In this document: positions 8,331 to 17,611 of the stretch, in pieces | Position numbering within the stretch: the first letter of the stretch is position 1 | Layout: each line of letters begins with the position of its first letter | DNA from: Actinomadura terrae | Lineage (GTDB): Bacteria > Actinomycetota > Actinomycetes > Streptosporangiales > Streptosporangiaceae | DNA: 64,000 nt | Direction of reading: 5' to 3' | Assembly (NCBI RefSeq): GCF_022751215.1 | Contig: NZ_JAICDG010000004.1 | Coordinates: 744,001 to 808,000 of the forward strand | The notes under the pieces: model-generated | Database searches by the model: none | Told to the model about the DNA's origin: nothing | The model's input: the letters and a program-made list of their open reading frames with translations, nothing else | Made by a program: the position numbers and the translations under genes

Positions 8331-9059
8331 GTGCGTCGCCAGCTCTACGCAATCGCCGCCGTCGCGGTCGCCGCGACCACGCTGAGCGCCTGCGGCGCGG
8401 CCGACATGGCGTTCGCGTCGACCTACGAGGACGACGCCGCACCGAAAGGCAAGATCACCGCCGTCCGGCTGGACAACGGCGCCGGGAGCGTGACGCTGCG
8501 CGGCGGCGCCGCCAAGACGTCCCTGCACCGCGAGCTCAAGTACCGGGGGGAGCGCCCCAAGGGGGAGACGCACCGCGTCGAGAACGGCGTCCTGATCCTG
8601 GACGGCTGCGGCTCGGGTTGCTCGGCCAGCTACACCGTCGATCTTCCGGCCGGGCTCCCGGTCTCCGGCGGGACGTCCAGCGGCCGGGTCAAGCTGACGC
8701 GGGTGGGGAAGGTCGACGTGCGCACCAGCTCTGGATCGATCCACATGGACGGCGTCAACGGCCCGATCAACGTGCGCACGTCCAACGGCCGCATCGAGGG
8801 CACCGGCCTCAGGGGCGACCAGATCGAGGCGCGGACATCGAACGGCGCGATCCGGCTGACGCCCGTCACGCAGCAGAACATTCGCGCCAGGACGTCCAAC
8901 GGCTCGATCACCGTCACCGTCCCGACCGGGCGCTACCAGGTGACCACGCACACCAGCAACGGCGACCGCAAGATCAGCGTCACCAACGACCCGGCGGCCC
9001 CGCACCGGCTCGACCTGACCACCAGCAACGGCGACATCACGGCGAAGCCCGCCGGATGA
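8331..9059 (+). CDS. DUF4097-family lipoprotein
   Basis: A 242-aa secreted lipoprotein. The N-terminus has a short signal peptide with lipobox LSAC (MRRQLYAIAAVAVAATTLSA then Cys), so it should be anchored to the outer face of the membrane. The rest is a right-handed beta structure with the motif RTSNG recurring about every 20 residues (RTSSGSI, RTSNGRI, RTSNGAI, RTSNGSI, HTSNGD, TTSNGDI), as in DUF4097 proteins. The function is unknown. The GTG start at 8331 has GAGGAGG directly upstream; the longer in-frame reading lies antisense to the exporter. Confidence 0.85.
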   Translation: MRRQLYAIAAVAVAATTLSACGAADMAFASTYEDDAAPKGKITAVRLDNGAGSVTLRGGAAKTSLHRELKYRGERPKGETHRVENGVLILDGCGSGCSASYTVDLPAGLPVSGGTSSGRVKLTRVGKVDVRTSSGSIHMDGVNGPINVRTSNGRIEGTGLRGDQIEARTSNGAIRLTPVTQQNIRARTSNGSITVTVPTGRYQVTTHTSNGDRKISVTNDPAAPHRLDLTTSNGDITAKPAG

Positions 9060-9136
9060 TCCGGGCGGCCGCCGAAGGTTTCACGAGAAACCTCCCACCG
9101 GACATCCGCGCAAGCTCACCGGCTAGCCTCACACGC

Positions 9137-10000
9137 ATGGCGAGGAACGGTGAGCTCGGCGAGTTCCTCAGGTCACGGCGTGCGCGCCTGCAACCTGAGG
9201 ACGTGGGTGTCCGCTCCTACGGAGGCCGTCGCCGCGTCCCCGGACTGCGCCGCGAGGAACTCGCGCAGCTCGCCGGGGTCAGCGTCGCCTACTACATCCG
9301 CCTGGAGCAGGGCACCGCCGACAACGTGTCCACCGAGGTACTGGACGCGATCTCGCGGGCGCTGCGTCTGAACGCCGACGAGCACGTCCATCTGCACCGC
9401 CTCGCTCACCCGCCGCGCCGGGCGCACGCCCCGCGACCGCCTCGCCTGCGGGCCCCGCTCCAACACCTGCTGGACGCCATCGACCACGCGCCCGCCTACA
9501 TCGTCGGCCACTACACCAACGTCGTGGCCTGGAACCGCCTCACCGCCGCCGTGTTCGTCGACCTGGCGAACGTCCCGCCGGACGAGCGGACCTGGTCGCA
9601 CCAGATCCACCTCAACAACGACTACAAGGCCCGATTGGCCGACAACTGGCTGACCGTGGCGCGCCGCAACGTCGCCTACCTGCGGTTCCGGTCGGGCCAG
9701 GACCCGGACGACCCGCGCCTGCGGTCCCTGATCGACACCCTGCGGGAGCGCAGCCCCGAGTTCGGACGGCTGTGGGCCGCGCACCACGTCACGGACCTCA
9801 CCCACGGCGAGGCCCGGCTCCACCACCCGGACGTGGGGCCGCTCGTCCTGCCGTTCGAGACCCTGCACCTGCCCGGCGACCCCGACCTGAGCCGCCTGAT
9901 GCTCTACGCGGCCGAACCGGGCTCGCCGTCGGAGCAGGCGCTGCGAAAGCTGGCCGAGACGTCCGACCACCGATCGAGCGCCGACCTCACCGCCCCCTGA
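9137..10000 (+). CDS. XRE-family regulator with MmyB-like ligand-binding domain
   Basis: A 287-aa regulator. The N-terminal helix-turn-helix (LRREELAQLAGVSVAYYIRL) and preceding RRVPGLRR signature are those of actinomycete MmyB-type regulators. The remaining part (about residues 105-280) is the PAS-like MmyB ligand-binding domain (AYIVGHYTNVVAWNRLTAAV). The ATG at 9137 lies 77 bases after the lipoprotein stop. The gene end overlaps the convergent YrdB gene by 14 bases. Its target may be the neighbouring exporter or lipoprotein, which is inferred from position only. Confidence 0.88.
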   Translation: MARNGELGEFLRSRRARLQPEDVGVRSYGGRRRVPGLRREELAQLAGVSVAYYIRLEQGTADNVSTEVLDAISRALRLNADEHVHLHRLAHPPRRAHAPRPPRLRAPLQHLLDAIDHAPAYIVGHYTNVVAWNRLTAAVFVDLANVPPDERTWSHQIHLNNDYKARLADNWLTVARRNVAYLRFRSGQDPDDPRLRSLIDTLRERSPEFGRLWAAHHVTDLTHGEARLHHPDVGPLVLPFETLHLPGDPDLSRLMLYAAEPGSPSEQALRKLAETSDHRSSADLTAP

Positions 10001-10364
10001 CCTGCGGCTCCTCACGGGCATGGCGGTCGAGGGTGGCGAGGACGGTGTTGAGCAGGGCGACGACGGCGAAAGCGGGCCCGAGCGCATGCCGTCCGGCACC
10101 GTAGAGGGCCAACGCACCGGCTCCGAACACCACCGCTTTTACTAGCAGGACGAACGGCAGCGCCACCGCGAAGCGGGCCTTGGGCGCGGCGAACAGTCCC
10201 CACAACACGATCGCCAGCGCCGGTGCCCCGAGCCCGAGGACGACATGGACGAGCACGCCGTCCCCCGCCGTGAACCCCCACCAGGCGAGCGCGCCGATCG
10301 CCACGAGCTCCAGCACGAACGCCGCACCCTCGTTGATCACACGCATCGGCCCTGGTAGTCGCAT
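9987..10364 (-). CDS. YrdB-family (DUF2568) membrane protein
   Basis: A 125-aa protein with four hydrophobic segments, matching the YrdB/DUF2568 family of small integral membrane proteins of unknown role (INEGAAFVLELVAIGALAWW start, LFAAPKARFAVALP loop, C-terminal ALLNTVLATLDR). It begins with ATG at 10364, and its 3' end overlaps the convergent XRE gene by 14 bases. Confidence 0.8.
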   Translation of the reverse strand: MRLPGPMRVINEGAAFVLELVAIGALAWWGFTAGDGVLVHVVLGLGAPALAIVLWGLFAAPKARFAVALPFVLLVKAVVFGAGALALYGAGRHALGPAFAVVALLNTVLATLDRHAREEPQVRGR

Positions 10365-10477
10365 CGAATGATCCTCCCACCCGTCCGGACCCCCAAGCCC
10401 ACCGAGCCCTCGCTACGTCCCGCCCCCGGGGGTCGTACGATCGGCGGTGATCTCACGGAACTGTCGATGAGCGGCGA

Positions 10478-11680
10478 TTGGACGACGTGAACCAAGGACC
10501 GGCCCGCACGGACGAGGCCTTCATCGGCTGGCGTGACGCGGACGGTGCGGAACGCCGCGTCCGGTGGCGGTCGGAGAACGGTGCGCCGCCGCCGCGCCGT
10601 GTCGTGGTCGCGGACGACGAGACTCGCGCGGACGACGCGTACCGGCTGGCCTGCGAGGGGACGGCGCTGCTGTGGCGCGGCGACTTCCAGAACGCGCGGC
10701 AGCTTCTGTCGGCGCTGGCGCGGCGGATCGACCGCCCGCCACGGCGTCGGCGGCGGAAGGACGCGGAACCGTCCCAGACCCAGGCGTTCCACCTTTATCG
10801 CCAGGCGAGAGCCCAGCGCGCGCGGACGCTGGGCATGCTCCTCATCCCCTTCGAGCCGGGACATGTCATTCCGCTCAGGCGCGCGCCCGACGTCGCCCAG
10901 GCGTGCACGGAAGCGTACGGGCCGTGCGACGAGCCATACGTGACGTCCCTACGCGAATTGCTGGGGCTGATCGGTGCGCATGAGTGGCGGCAGAAGGGCG
11001 TCCCCATACAGGCGCTGGGCGGAGACAGGATTCACCCGCATTACGGGGTCTTTTCCCCGGTCAGGGGCGAGTACGTGGATCTGGTCGCCCAGGCCCCGCT
11101 CCCCGAAACGACCGTCGCCTTCGACATCGGCACCGGCACCGGCGTGCTGGCCGCCGTTCTCGGACGCCGCGGCCTGCACCACGTCATCGCCACGGACCAG
11201 GACCCGCGCGCGCTTGCCTGCGCCCAGGAGAACCTCCACCGCCTGGACGCGTCCGACCGGGTGAAGGTCGTCCGGGCCGACCTGTTCCCTGACGGCCGCG
11301 CGGGGCTGATCGTCTGCAACCCACCGTGGGTGCCCGCGAAACCGACGTCGCCGCTGGAACACGCCGTGTACGACCCCGACAACCGCATGCTCCGCGGCTT
11401 CCTGCAGGGCCTCGCCGACCATCTGGAGCCGGGCGGGGAAGGCTGGCTGATCCTGTCCGACCTGGCCGAACACCTGGGCCTCCGCACCCGGGACGAGTTG
11501 CTCCGCATGATCGAGACGTCCGGCCTGGAGGTCGTCGGACGTCTCGACACCGCCCCCACCCACCCCCGCGCCGCCGACCCCGACGACCCCCTGCACGCCG
11601 CCCGCTCCGCCGAGGTCACCTCCCTCTGGCGCCTCAAGCCCGCCCAGCAGACCGAGCCGCCACGCGGACGCGTCAGCTGA
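10478..11680 (+). CDS. Class I SAM-dependent methyltransferase with NPPW motif
   Basis: A 400-aa protein. The N-terminal half (about 1-185) is not recognised. The C-terminal half has the Rossmann methyltransferase motif VAFDIGTGTGVLAAVLGRRG, the acidic ATDQDP at strand 2, and IVCNPPWVPAKP. The NPPW/NPPY motif marks enzymes that methylate a planar nitrogen, as in HemK/PrmC and RsmC-type proteins, so a rRNA, protein or small-molecule N-methyltransferase is likely. Start choice is uncertain: TTG 10478 or GTG 10487. A 7-codon reading frame at 10467-10490 ends on the GTG. Confidence 0.8.
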   Translation: MDDVNQGPARTDEAFIGWRDADGAERRVRWRSENGAPPPRRVVVADDETRADDAYRLACEGTALLWRGDFQNARQLLSALARRIDRPPRRRRRKDAEPSQTQAFHLYRQARAQRARTLGMLLIPFEPGHVIPLRRAPDVAQACTEAYGPCDEPYVTSLRELLGLIGAHEWRQKGVPIQALGGDRIHPHYGVFSPVRGEYVDLVAQAPLPETTVAFDIGTGTGVLAAVLGRRGLHHVIATDQDPRALACAQENLHRLDASDRVKVVRADLFPDGRAGLIVCNPPWVPAKPTSPLEHAVYDPDNRMLRGFLQGLADHLEPGGEGWLILSDLAEHLGLRTRDELLRMIETSGLEVVGRLDTAPTHPRAADPDDPLHAARSAEVTSLWRLKPAQQTEPPRGRVS

Positions 11681-11793
11681 CCAGTACAGCGAAGCGTAGG
11701 CAATCGCGAAGCGACACCGCGCCCCCAAGACACGGGGACGAGCCGCCAGACGAACGGCCGTAGCCCGGCTACGCACAACCGGGCCCTCATGAA

Positions 11794-12642
11794 CTACATA
11801 TGGCTTCGATGGACGGTCTCGGGCCCGATGACGCGCAGCAGCTCAAGCGCCTCGATGCTCGGGCTGCCGGGCGGCGGCGTGAACACGAAGAGCCGCTGGT
11901 CCTCGGCGGGGGTGAGCAGCGCCTCCGTGTCGAACTCGATCATCCCGATCTCGGGGTGCCGGACCCGCATCCGACTGGTGCGGTGAACGGCGACCTCGTG
12001 CCGCTCCCACAACCGCGCGAACTCCCCGCTCGCCTCCCGTAGACGCTTGACCAGGGCGGATGCAGCCGCATCGGGGCCTCGGCGCGCCACGGCGGCGCGC
12101 AGGTCGGCGACATGCATGCGGCTGTAGAGCTCGTGCTCGTCCTCCGGATAGGCCTCCCGGACGAACGGGTCCGTGAACCAGCGCCACACGATGTTGCGGT
12201 CGGGCTCCTCGACCGTGCACACGCAGCCGAAAAGGAACTCCGCCATCGCGTTCCGCGCCAGCACGTCTCCCAGATCACCGATGATCTGCGCGGGCGTCTC
12301 CTGGAGGCGGTCCAGCAGGTAGAGCAGGCCGGGCCGGACGTGCTCGCCCGCGAACGGCCCGGCGGGCGGCCGGTGTCCGGCGAGGACGTACAGGTGGTCG
12401 CGCTCGTCCTCGGTCAGCCGGAGCGCGCGGGCCAGCGCGCCGAGCAGCTGGGTCGAGGGCTGCGGGCTCCGTGCCTGCTCAAGCCGCATGTAGTAGTCGG
12501 CCGACATGCCCGCGAGCTGCGAGACCTCCTCGCGGCGCAGCCCCGGCGTCCGGCGCCGGGGTCCGGCGGCCAGCCCCACCTCCTGTGGACGCAGCCGCTC
12601 CCGGGAGCGGCGAAGGAAGTCGGCGAGCTCACGGCGGTCCAT
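11794..12642 (-). CDS. XRE-family regulator with MmyB-like ligand-binding domain
   Basis: A 282-aa regulator of the same family as the gene at 9137: PGLRREEVSQLAGMSADYYM for the helix-turn-helix, then the MmyB PAS-like domain (QIIGDLGDVLARNAMAEFLF). Homologues in actinomycetes often control a divergent oxidoreductase or hydrolase. Here the divergent gene is an alpha/beta hydrolase starting 113 bases away, with an SDR beyond it. Confidence 0.9.
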   Translation of the reverse strand: MDRRELADFLRRSRERLRPQEVGLAAGPRRRTPGLRREEVSQLAGMSADYYMRLEQARSPQPSTQLLGALARALRLTEDERDHLYVLAGHRPPAGPFAGEHVRPGLLYLLDRLQETPAQIIGDLGDVLARNAMAEFLFGCVCTVEEPDRNIVWRWFTDPFVREAYPEDEHELYSRMHVADLRAAVARRGPDAAASALVKRLREASGEFARLWERHEVAVHRTSRMRVRHPEIGMIEFDTEALLTPAEDQRLFVFTPPPGSPSIEALELLRVIGPETVHRSHM

Positions 12643-12755
12643 ATTCCTATGATCGGCGCCCGGCGGGTGTCCGAAAACCCCTCAGCCTGGGATCGGCCGT
12701 CCTAGCCACAGCGGTCCGCTCCTCAACTCCGCCGACCGCTGCTGAAGTCGAAGGC

Positions 12756-13532
12756 ATGACGACACTCACCGTTGGAAACGCCCGTATCACCTACCGGACC
12801 GAAGGGTCGGGGCCCGCGCTCGTCCTCGTGCACGGCGCCGGACCCGGCTCGATCATGTGGGACGCCCTGATCGACCGGTTCGCCGACCGGTACACCGTGA
12901 TCCTCCCCGACCTGGCCGGCAGCGACCCCGCCGAGGACGACGGCGCGCCGCTGACCATCGAGGCGCTCGCCGCCCAGGTCATCGCGGTCATCGAGGACTC
13001 CGGCGCGGCGCCCGTCGACCTCCTCGGCTTCTCTCTGGGCGCGCCGACCGTCGCGGCCGCCGCCGCGCTCCGTCCCGACCTGGTGCGGCGCCTCGTGCCC
13101 GTCGCGGGCCTGACCCACGTCGACGACGAGTACGTCCGGCAGATGATGACCACCTGGCTCCTGCTGGGGGACAACGCCGAAGCGTTCGGACGGTACGCCA
13201 CGCTCCTCGCCTACAGCGGCCGGTTCCTCAACGAGATCGGCCACGACGCGGTGGAGGAGGCCACCACGTTCATGCGTCCGACCGACGGTCTGCTCCGCCA
13301 GGTGGATCTCGTCCTACGGCTGGACATCCGGTCCCTCCTTCCCAGGATCGAATCCCCCACTCTGGTGATCGGCTGCACGCGGGACGCCACGATTCCCGTC
13401 GAGAACCACCGTGCGCTGTCCTCCGCCATCACCGGAAGCGAATACGCCGAACTCGACACCGGCCATGTAGCGATGGCGGAGCTTACGGACGATTTCGTCA
13501 AGCTCGTCAGGGACTTCCTGGCCCGGCCCTAG
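12756..13532 (+). CDS. Alpha/beta hydrolase
   Basis: A 258-aa alpha/beta-hydrolase-fold enzyme. It has the oxyanion-hole region LVHGAGPGSIMW, the nucleophile elbow GFSLGA (Ser) and a late His in ELDTGHVAM; an acid residue is likely in the GCTRDATIPVENH loop. The substrate is not evident. The ATG at 12756 matches the fold's start (MTTLTVGNARITYRTEGSG). Divergent from an MmyB-type regulator. Confidence 0.88.
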   Translation: MTTLTVGNARITYRTEGSGPALVLVHGAGPGSIMWDALIDRFADRYTVILPDLAGSDPAEDDGAPLTIEALAAQVIAVIEDSGAAPVDLLGFSLGAPTVAAAAALRPDLVRRLVPVAGLTHVDDEYVRQMMTTWLLLGDNAEAFGRYATLLAYSGRFLNEIGHDAVEEATTFMRPTDGLLRQVDLVLRLDIRSLLPRIESPTLVIGCTRDATIPVENHRALSSAITGSEYAELDTGHVAMAELTDDFVKLVRDFLARP

Positions 13533-13671
13533 CCGCCGGGCGGACCCTAGGTTCGTCACGCGACCTTAGGTCGCCGCGGAACCGGGATTACCACCCGACC
13601 AGGGGGTTATCGCCAGTACCACGACCCGCAGAACCTGGTTAGCGTGCGCGCGCGCCGAGCACGATGGGGGG

Positions 13672-14463
13672 ATGCGTCCAATCAACGAGCAGACCATCCT
13701 CATCACCGGCGCGACGGACGGCCTCGGCCGGGCCCTCGCCGCCGAACTGGCGGCGGAGGGCGCCACCGTCCTCGTCCACGGCCGGGACGACCAGCGCGGC
13801 AAGGACACCCTGGAGGAGATCGGCGGACGCGCCTCCTGGTACCGCGCCGACCTGTCCTCGCTCGCCGAGGTACGGACGCTGGCCGAGGCCGTCCGCGCCG
13901 ACCACCCGCGCCTGGACGTCCTGGTCAACAACGCGGGCATCGGCTTCGCCTCCGAGGACGGACGCCAGGAGAGCGCGGACGGCCACGAACTGCGCTTCGC
14001 GGTCAACTACCTCTCCGGCTACCTGCTCACCCGCCTCCTGCTGCCGACCCTGCTCGCCTCGGCACCCGCGCGGATCGTCAACGTCAGCAGCCTCGGCCAG
14101 CAGCCGATCGACTTCGACGACGTGATGATCACGCGCGGGTACAGCGGCACCCGCGCCTACCGGCAGAGCAAGCTCGCGCAGATCATGTTCACGATCGACC
14201 TCGCCGCCGAACTCGCCGGGACGGGCGTCACCGCGAACGCCCTGCACCCGGCCACCTTCATGCCGACCAAGATGGTGCCCTCGCCGATCAGCAGCCTGGA
14301 GGAGGGCGTCCACGCGACCCACCGCCTCGTCACCGACCCGGCGCTCGACGACGTCTCCGGCCGCTTCTTCAACGGCCTGGACGCATCCCGCGCGAACGAC
14401 CAGGCCTACGACACCAACGCCCGCGCCCGCCTGCACGAACTCTCCGAACACCTCACCGCCTGA
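13672..14463 (+). CDS. SDR-family oxidoreductase
   Basis: A 263-aa short-chain dehydrogenase with TGATDGLGRALA for cofactor binding, NNAGIGFA, catalytic Ser in NVSSLGQQPIDF and YRQSKLAQ (Tyr/Lys). The arrangement and the NALHPATFMPTKM stretch resemble retinol dehydrogenase/protochlorophyllide-reductase-like SDRs. The ATG at 13672 follows a purine-rich GATGGGGGG site. A TTAGCGT -10-like element lies near 13639-13645. Likely part of the XRE-hydrolase-SDR cassette. Confidence 0.9.
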   Translation: MRPINEQTILITGATDGLGRALAAELAAEGATVLVHGRDDQRGKDTLEEIGGRASWYRADLSSLAEVRTLAEAVRADHPRLDVLVNNAGIGFASEDGRQESADGHELRFAVNYLSGYLLTRLLLPTLLASAPARIVNVSSLGQQPIDFDDVMITRGYSGTRAYRQSKLAQIMFTIDLAAELAGTGVTANALHPATFMPTKMVPSPISSLEEGVHATHRLVTDPALDDVSGRFFNGLDASRANDQAYDTNARARLHELSEHLTA

Positions 14464-14710
14464 CCCGCGCCCGCAACCAGGCCCCGCCAGCCCACGACCT
14501 CACGTACCGTCCAGCACCTCCACCGCGACCGGCGACCGATTGCGCGTCCGCAGCTCGTCGCCTACGGGCTGATGAGGGCGCCGGTGGGGCGGCTTGTCTG
14601 GGGCCGTCGTATGGAGAGGTACCGCAACCGGGACGGACGGCTCAGGACGGCGGGCGGGCGGGTGGTGTGGCCGGAGCTCAAGGCGATGCCGGTCGTCCCG
14701 ATCGGTCGTC

Positions 14711-14950
14711 ATGGTCCTCGGCGGGAACGGGACGCTGCTGCGCGCCGCCGACCTGACCCGCACGTCCGGCACGCCGCTGCTCGGGGTCAACCTCGGGCAC
14801 GTCGGGTTCCTGGCCGAGGCCGAGCGCGACGACCTCGCCGCGACCGTCGACCGCGTCGTCGAGCGCCGCCACGACGTCGAGGAGCGAATGCTGGCGGTCG
14901 TCGCCGAGGTCGACGGCCGCCCGCAGCCCGTGGACAACGAGACGGTCGTC
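14711..14950 (+). pseudogene. NAD kinase fragment (decayed)
   Basis: About 80 residues match the N-terminal catalytic core of NAD kinase: VLGGNGTLLRAADL, then GTPLLGVNLGHVGFLAEAE and DRVVERRHDVEERM. The active-site motif GGDGT reads GGNGT, so the catalytic Asp is lost. The preceding 110 bases do not encode the expected N-terminus, and the rest of the kinase is missing. The sequence runs directly into a GNAT fragment. Read as a dead remnant. Confidence 0.8.
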
Positions 14951-15146
14951 GGTACGCCAAGGCGATGCTCTCCGCGCTGATCGAGCACGCCCGCGCCGCT
15001 CCCACCGTCCGGACGGTCCGCGCGACGATCAGCTCCGACAACACCGCGTCCCCAGCGACTACCGTGCGGGCTTCGGCTTCACCCGCAACGGCGAGCAGTG
15101 GGACGAGGAGGCCGGCCTGGAGCTCATCTTCGACCTCCACATTTGA
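14951..15146 (+). pseudogene. GNAT acetyltransferase C-terminal fragment, frameshifted
   Basis: The reading YAKAMLSALIEHARAAPTVR continues to VRATISSDNTAS in one frame. After about 15058 the match continues one frame over as RAGFGFTRNGEQWDEEAGL and ends FDLHI with TGA at 15144. This is the C-terminal half of a GNAT N-acetyltransferase with a single-base frameshift and no N-terminal half. Confidence 0.8.
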
Positions 15147-15148
15147 AG

Positions 15149-15183
15149 TTCGTGCTACGAACCAATATGGTTCGTAGCACGAA
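15149..15183. promoter_or_regulatory. Perfect 15-bp inverted repeat (orphan operator or terminator)
   Basis: Arms TTCGTGCTACGAACC (15149-15163) and GGTTCGTAGCACGAA (15169-15183) around AATAT. The size and symmetry suit a TetR-type operator. It starts three bases after the GNAT-fragment stop, so it could also be that gene's terminator. The 195 bases between it and the end of the MarR gene hold no gene. Confidence 0.6.
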
Positions 15184-15377
15184 CGACATGCGGAGGATCG
15201 GTGCACACGCCCAGAGCACGAGCACGAAGCACCACACACCTGGGCATCGCCGCACATCCAGGCGTCACCACGTGTTCGCGTGTTGCCGCACGTTCGAGCG
15301 TCGCGGCGCGTCCATGCGTTGCTGCGGCGCGGACGAGTGGTGCGGCACGGCTAGGGCTTGGGACGGCGGCGGGTGGG

Positions 15378-15842
15378 TCAGGGGGAGGGCTCGTCTTTTT
15401 CCATGAAGACGACCGGGACCTCGTTGTCGCTCACCAGTCGGCCGAGCAGGTCGGCGAGGGTCTGGCGCTCGGTCTCGTCGAGGCCGTTGGCCAGGGCTTC
15501 GATGCGGCGGCAGGTTTCGGCGTAGAAGTCGGCCACGAGGGCGGAGCCCTTCGCGGTGAGCGCGACGCGGGCGGCTCGGCGGTCCTCCGGGTCGGGCTCA
15601 CGGCGCACCAGGCCGTTGCGGGCCGTCCGGTCGACGAGGCCGGTGAGGCTCGACTTCGCCAGTCCGAGCATGGCGCCCAACTCGCTCATCCCGTACGGCT
15701 GCGCCATCAGGACGCAGAGCAGCTGTCCCTGCTGCTGCGTCAGCCCGTATTCCCGCGCGGACGCGGCGTACACCGCGTCCACCAGGAATGAGGAGCGCAC
15801 CAGTGCGGTGACGACGCCCATCCGATCCGCTCCGGCCTTCAT
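15378..15842 (-). CDS. MarR-family regulator
   Basis: A winged-helix regulator of about 154 aa with the MarR core: GLTQQQGQLLCVLMAQPYGM, MSELGAMLGLAKSSLTGLVD and the wing VRREPDPEDRRAARVALTAKG. The ATG at 15842 (MKAGADRMGVV) is preferred over an upstream GTG at 15860. It is divergent, 55 bases away, from an LLM-class oxidoreductase that it probably controls. Confidence 0.9.
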   Translation of the reverse strand: MKAGADRMGVVTALVRSSFLVDAVYAASAREYGLTQQQGQLLCVLMAQPYGMSELGAMLGLAKSSLTGLVDRTARNGLVRREPDPEDRRAARVALTAKGSALVADFYAETCRRIEALANGLDETERQTLADLLGRLVSDNEVPVVFMEKDEPSP

Positions 15843-15897
15843 ACGCACAGGGTACGGCACTCATAATTCGGCACGCGAACTACCTGAGGAAGATGTC

Positions 15898-16812
15898 ATG
15901 TTCGGAATCGGAATCGACAACTCCATCGCGGCGGCGCCCGAGACCCTGCGGCTCGCGGCGCAGGCCGATCGGCAGGGGCTCGACCTTTTCAGTGTCTCCG
16001 ACCACCCCTATGCCGCCGCCCGGCTGGACGCCTACGCGGTCACCAGCGTGATTCTCGGCCGCACGACACGCATCTCCGGGATGGTGAACGTCACCAACCT
16101 GCCGAGCCGTCCCGCGCCGATGCTCGCGCGCATGGTCACGTCCCTGTCCGCCCTGACGGACGGACGGGTCGTCCTCGGCATGGGCGCGGGCGGCTCCTGG
16201 GACGACATCGTCAGGCTCGGCGTCCCGCGCCTGACGCCGGGGGACGCGGTCCGCGCCTTCGAGGAGGCGATCACGCTGATCAGGAGGCTCGGCTCCGGAA
16301 CCGGGCCGGTGACCTTCGACGGCGAGTTCTACCAGGTCACCGACCTGGAACCGGCACCGGTTCCGATCCCGCCGATCTGGACCGGCTCGGTCGGTGCGAG
16401 ATCGCTGGCCGTCACCGGCAGGCTCGCGGACGGCTGGCTGCCCGGGCGCGCCGCCGACTGGCTGAGCGAGCGGTACCGGACGTCCCGTCCGATCATCGAC
16501 GAGGCCGCGGCCGCCGCCGGGCGCGATCCCGCCGACATCGCCACGATCTACAACCTGCCCGGCCGCATCACCGAGGCCCCGCTCAAGGCCACCCGGGACG
16601 GCGACGGCCGCTGGATCGGCGGCTCCCCCGGCCAGTGGATCGAGGAGCTGACCGGCGCCGTCTTGGAACACGGCGCGTCCGGCTTCATCCTCTTCCCCGT
16701 CGGCGGCGGCCCCCTGGACGTCACGCTGGGACGATGGGCCGAGGAGATCGTCCCGGCGGTCCGGGAGGCCACCGCCGGGGCCCGGAACGTCAGGGCTGGC
16801 GGGACGCGGTGA
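15898..16812 (+). CDS. LLM-class flavin-dependent oxidoreductase
   Basis: A 304-aa luciferase-like monooxygenase-fold (TIM barrel) enzyme using FMN or F420. Typical parts are MFGIGIDNS at the start, SDHPYAAARLDAY, RLTPGDAVRAFEEAITLIRR and PPIWTGSVGARSLAVTGRLADGW in separate segments. Actinomycete members often use F420. ATG at 15898 has TGAGGA at 15885-15890. Divergent from MarR; the 3' end overlaps a convergent methyltransferase gene by 23 bases. Confidence 0.9.
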   Translation: MFGIGIDNSIAAAPETLRLAAQADRQGLDLFSVSDHPYAAARLDAYAVTSVILGRTTRISGMVNVTNLPSRPAPMLARMVTSLSALTDGRVVLGMGAGGSWDDIVRLGVPRLTPGDAVRAFEEAITLIRRLGSGTGPVTFDGEFYQVTDLEPAPVPIPPIWTGSVGARSLAVTGRLADGWLPGRAADWLSERYRTSRPIIDEAAAAAGRDPADIATIYNLPGRITEAPLKATRDGDGRWIGGSPGQWIEELTGAVLEHGASGFILFPVGGGPLDVTLGRWAEEIVPAVREATAGARNVRAGGTR

Positions 16813-17611
16813 CCGCCACCGTGACGTAGGGCATCGTGAAGCCGCCGCCCATCCCGTCGATAGCGGCGCCCACGCTCTTCTGCACTTCCGCCAGTTTGTC
16901 CGGGGGAAGTTGGGTGAGGACGCCGCTGGTCGGGATCTGGTCGAGCCATTCGTCCCGGCTGTAGTACCTCTCCCATTCGTAACGCCAGTGGTCGGGCTCG
17001 CCGAACCCGGTCGTGTCGCGGATGCCGTCGGAGATGCGGGCGGACATCTGCTCGTAGACGTTGAGCGGCTGCTTCGCCGCCTGGACCGGGACCGGCGAGT
17101 CGGGCACGACCCGCTGGTAGACCTCCGCGAACGCGTCGAACACCTCGTCCGGCATCTGGAAGATGTGCCAGAACACCGCGAGCAGGCCGCCCGGCCGCAG
17201 CACCCGTGCCGCCTTGGCCGCGCCCTCGACCGGGTCCACCCAGTGCCAGGCCTGCCCGGCGACGACCGCGTCGAACCGGCGTCCGGCGTCGTCCCATGCC
17301 TCGAATGTCGCGACATCGACCTCGAACCCGCCGCGCCGCGCGAACTCGGCCATCCGCGCGTCGGGTTCGACGCCGAGCACCGTGCAGCCCGCCGCGCGGA
17401 GCTGCCGGGCCACGATGCCGGTGCCGCAGCCAACGTCGACGACGTCAGGCCCGGGGCTTGCGGCGACGATCCGCTCCATCAGCGCGTCGGGATAGCTGGG
17501 ACGGGTGCGGTCGTAGCGTTCGGTGTCCACGCCGAACGACTCCGCCATCTTCCGCTGGCGATGGGGCTCCGACACCGGGGGACTCGGCTGCTCCGAGGGT
17601 AGAGTGGGCAT
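16790..17611 (-). CDS. Class I SAM-dependent methyltransferase
   Basis: A 273-aa methyltransferase with the SAM motif VVDVGCGTGIVARQLRAAGC, GVEPDARMAEFAR at strand 2 and a UbiE/Methyltransf_11-like layout (AWHWVDP, VLRPGGLLAVFWH). The acceptor is unknown. Its start codon at 17609-17611 lies within the palindrome 17604-17619, so the divergent TetR regulator likely blocks it directly. Confidence 0.9.
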   Translation of the reverse strand: MPTLPSEQPSPPVSEPHRQRKMAESFGVDTERYDRTRPSYPDALMERIVAASPGPDVVDVGCGTGIVARQLRAAGCTVLGVEPDARMAEFARRGGFEVDVATFEAWDDAGRRFDAVVAGQAWHWVDPVEGAAKAARVLRPGGLLAVFWHIFQMPDEVFDAFAEVYQRVVPDSPVPVQAAKQPLNVYEQMSARISDGIRDTTGFGEPDHWRYEWERYYSRDEWLDQIPTSGVLTQLPPDKLAEVQKSVGAAIDGMGGGFTMPYVTVAVTASRQP

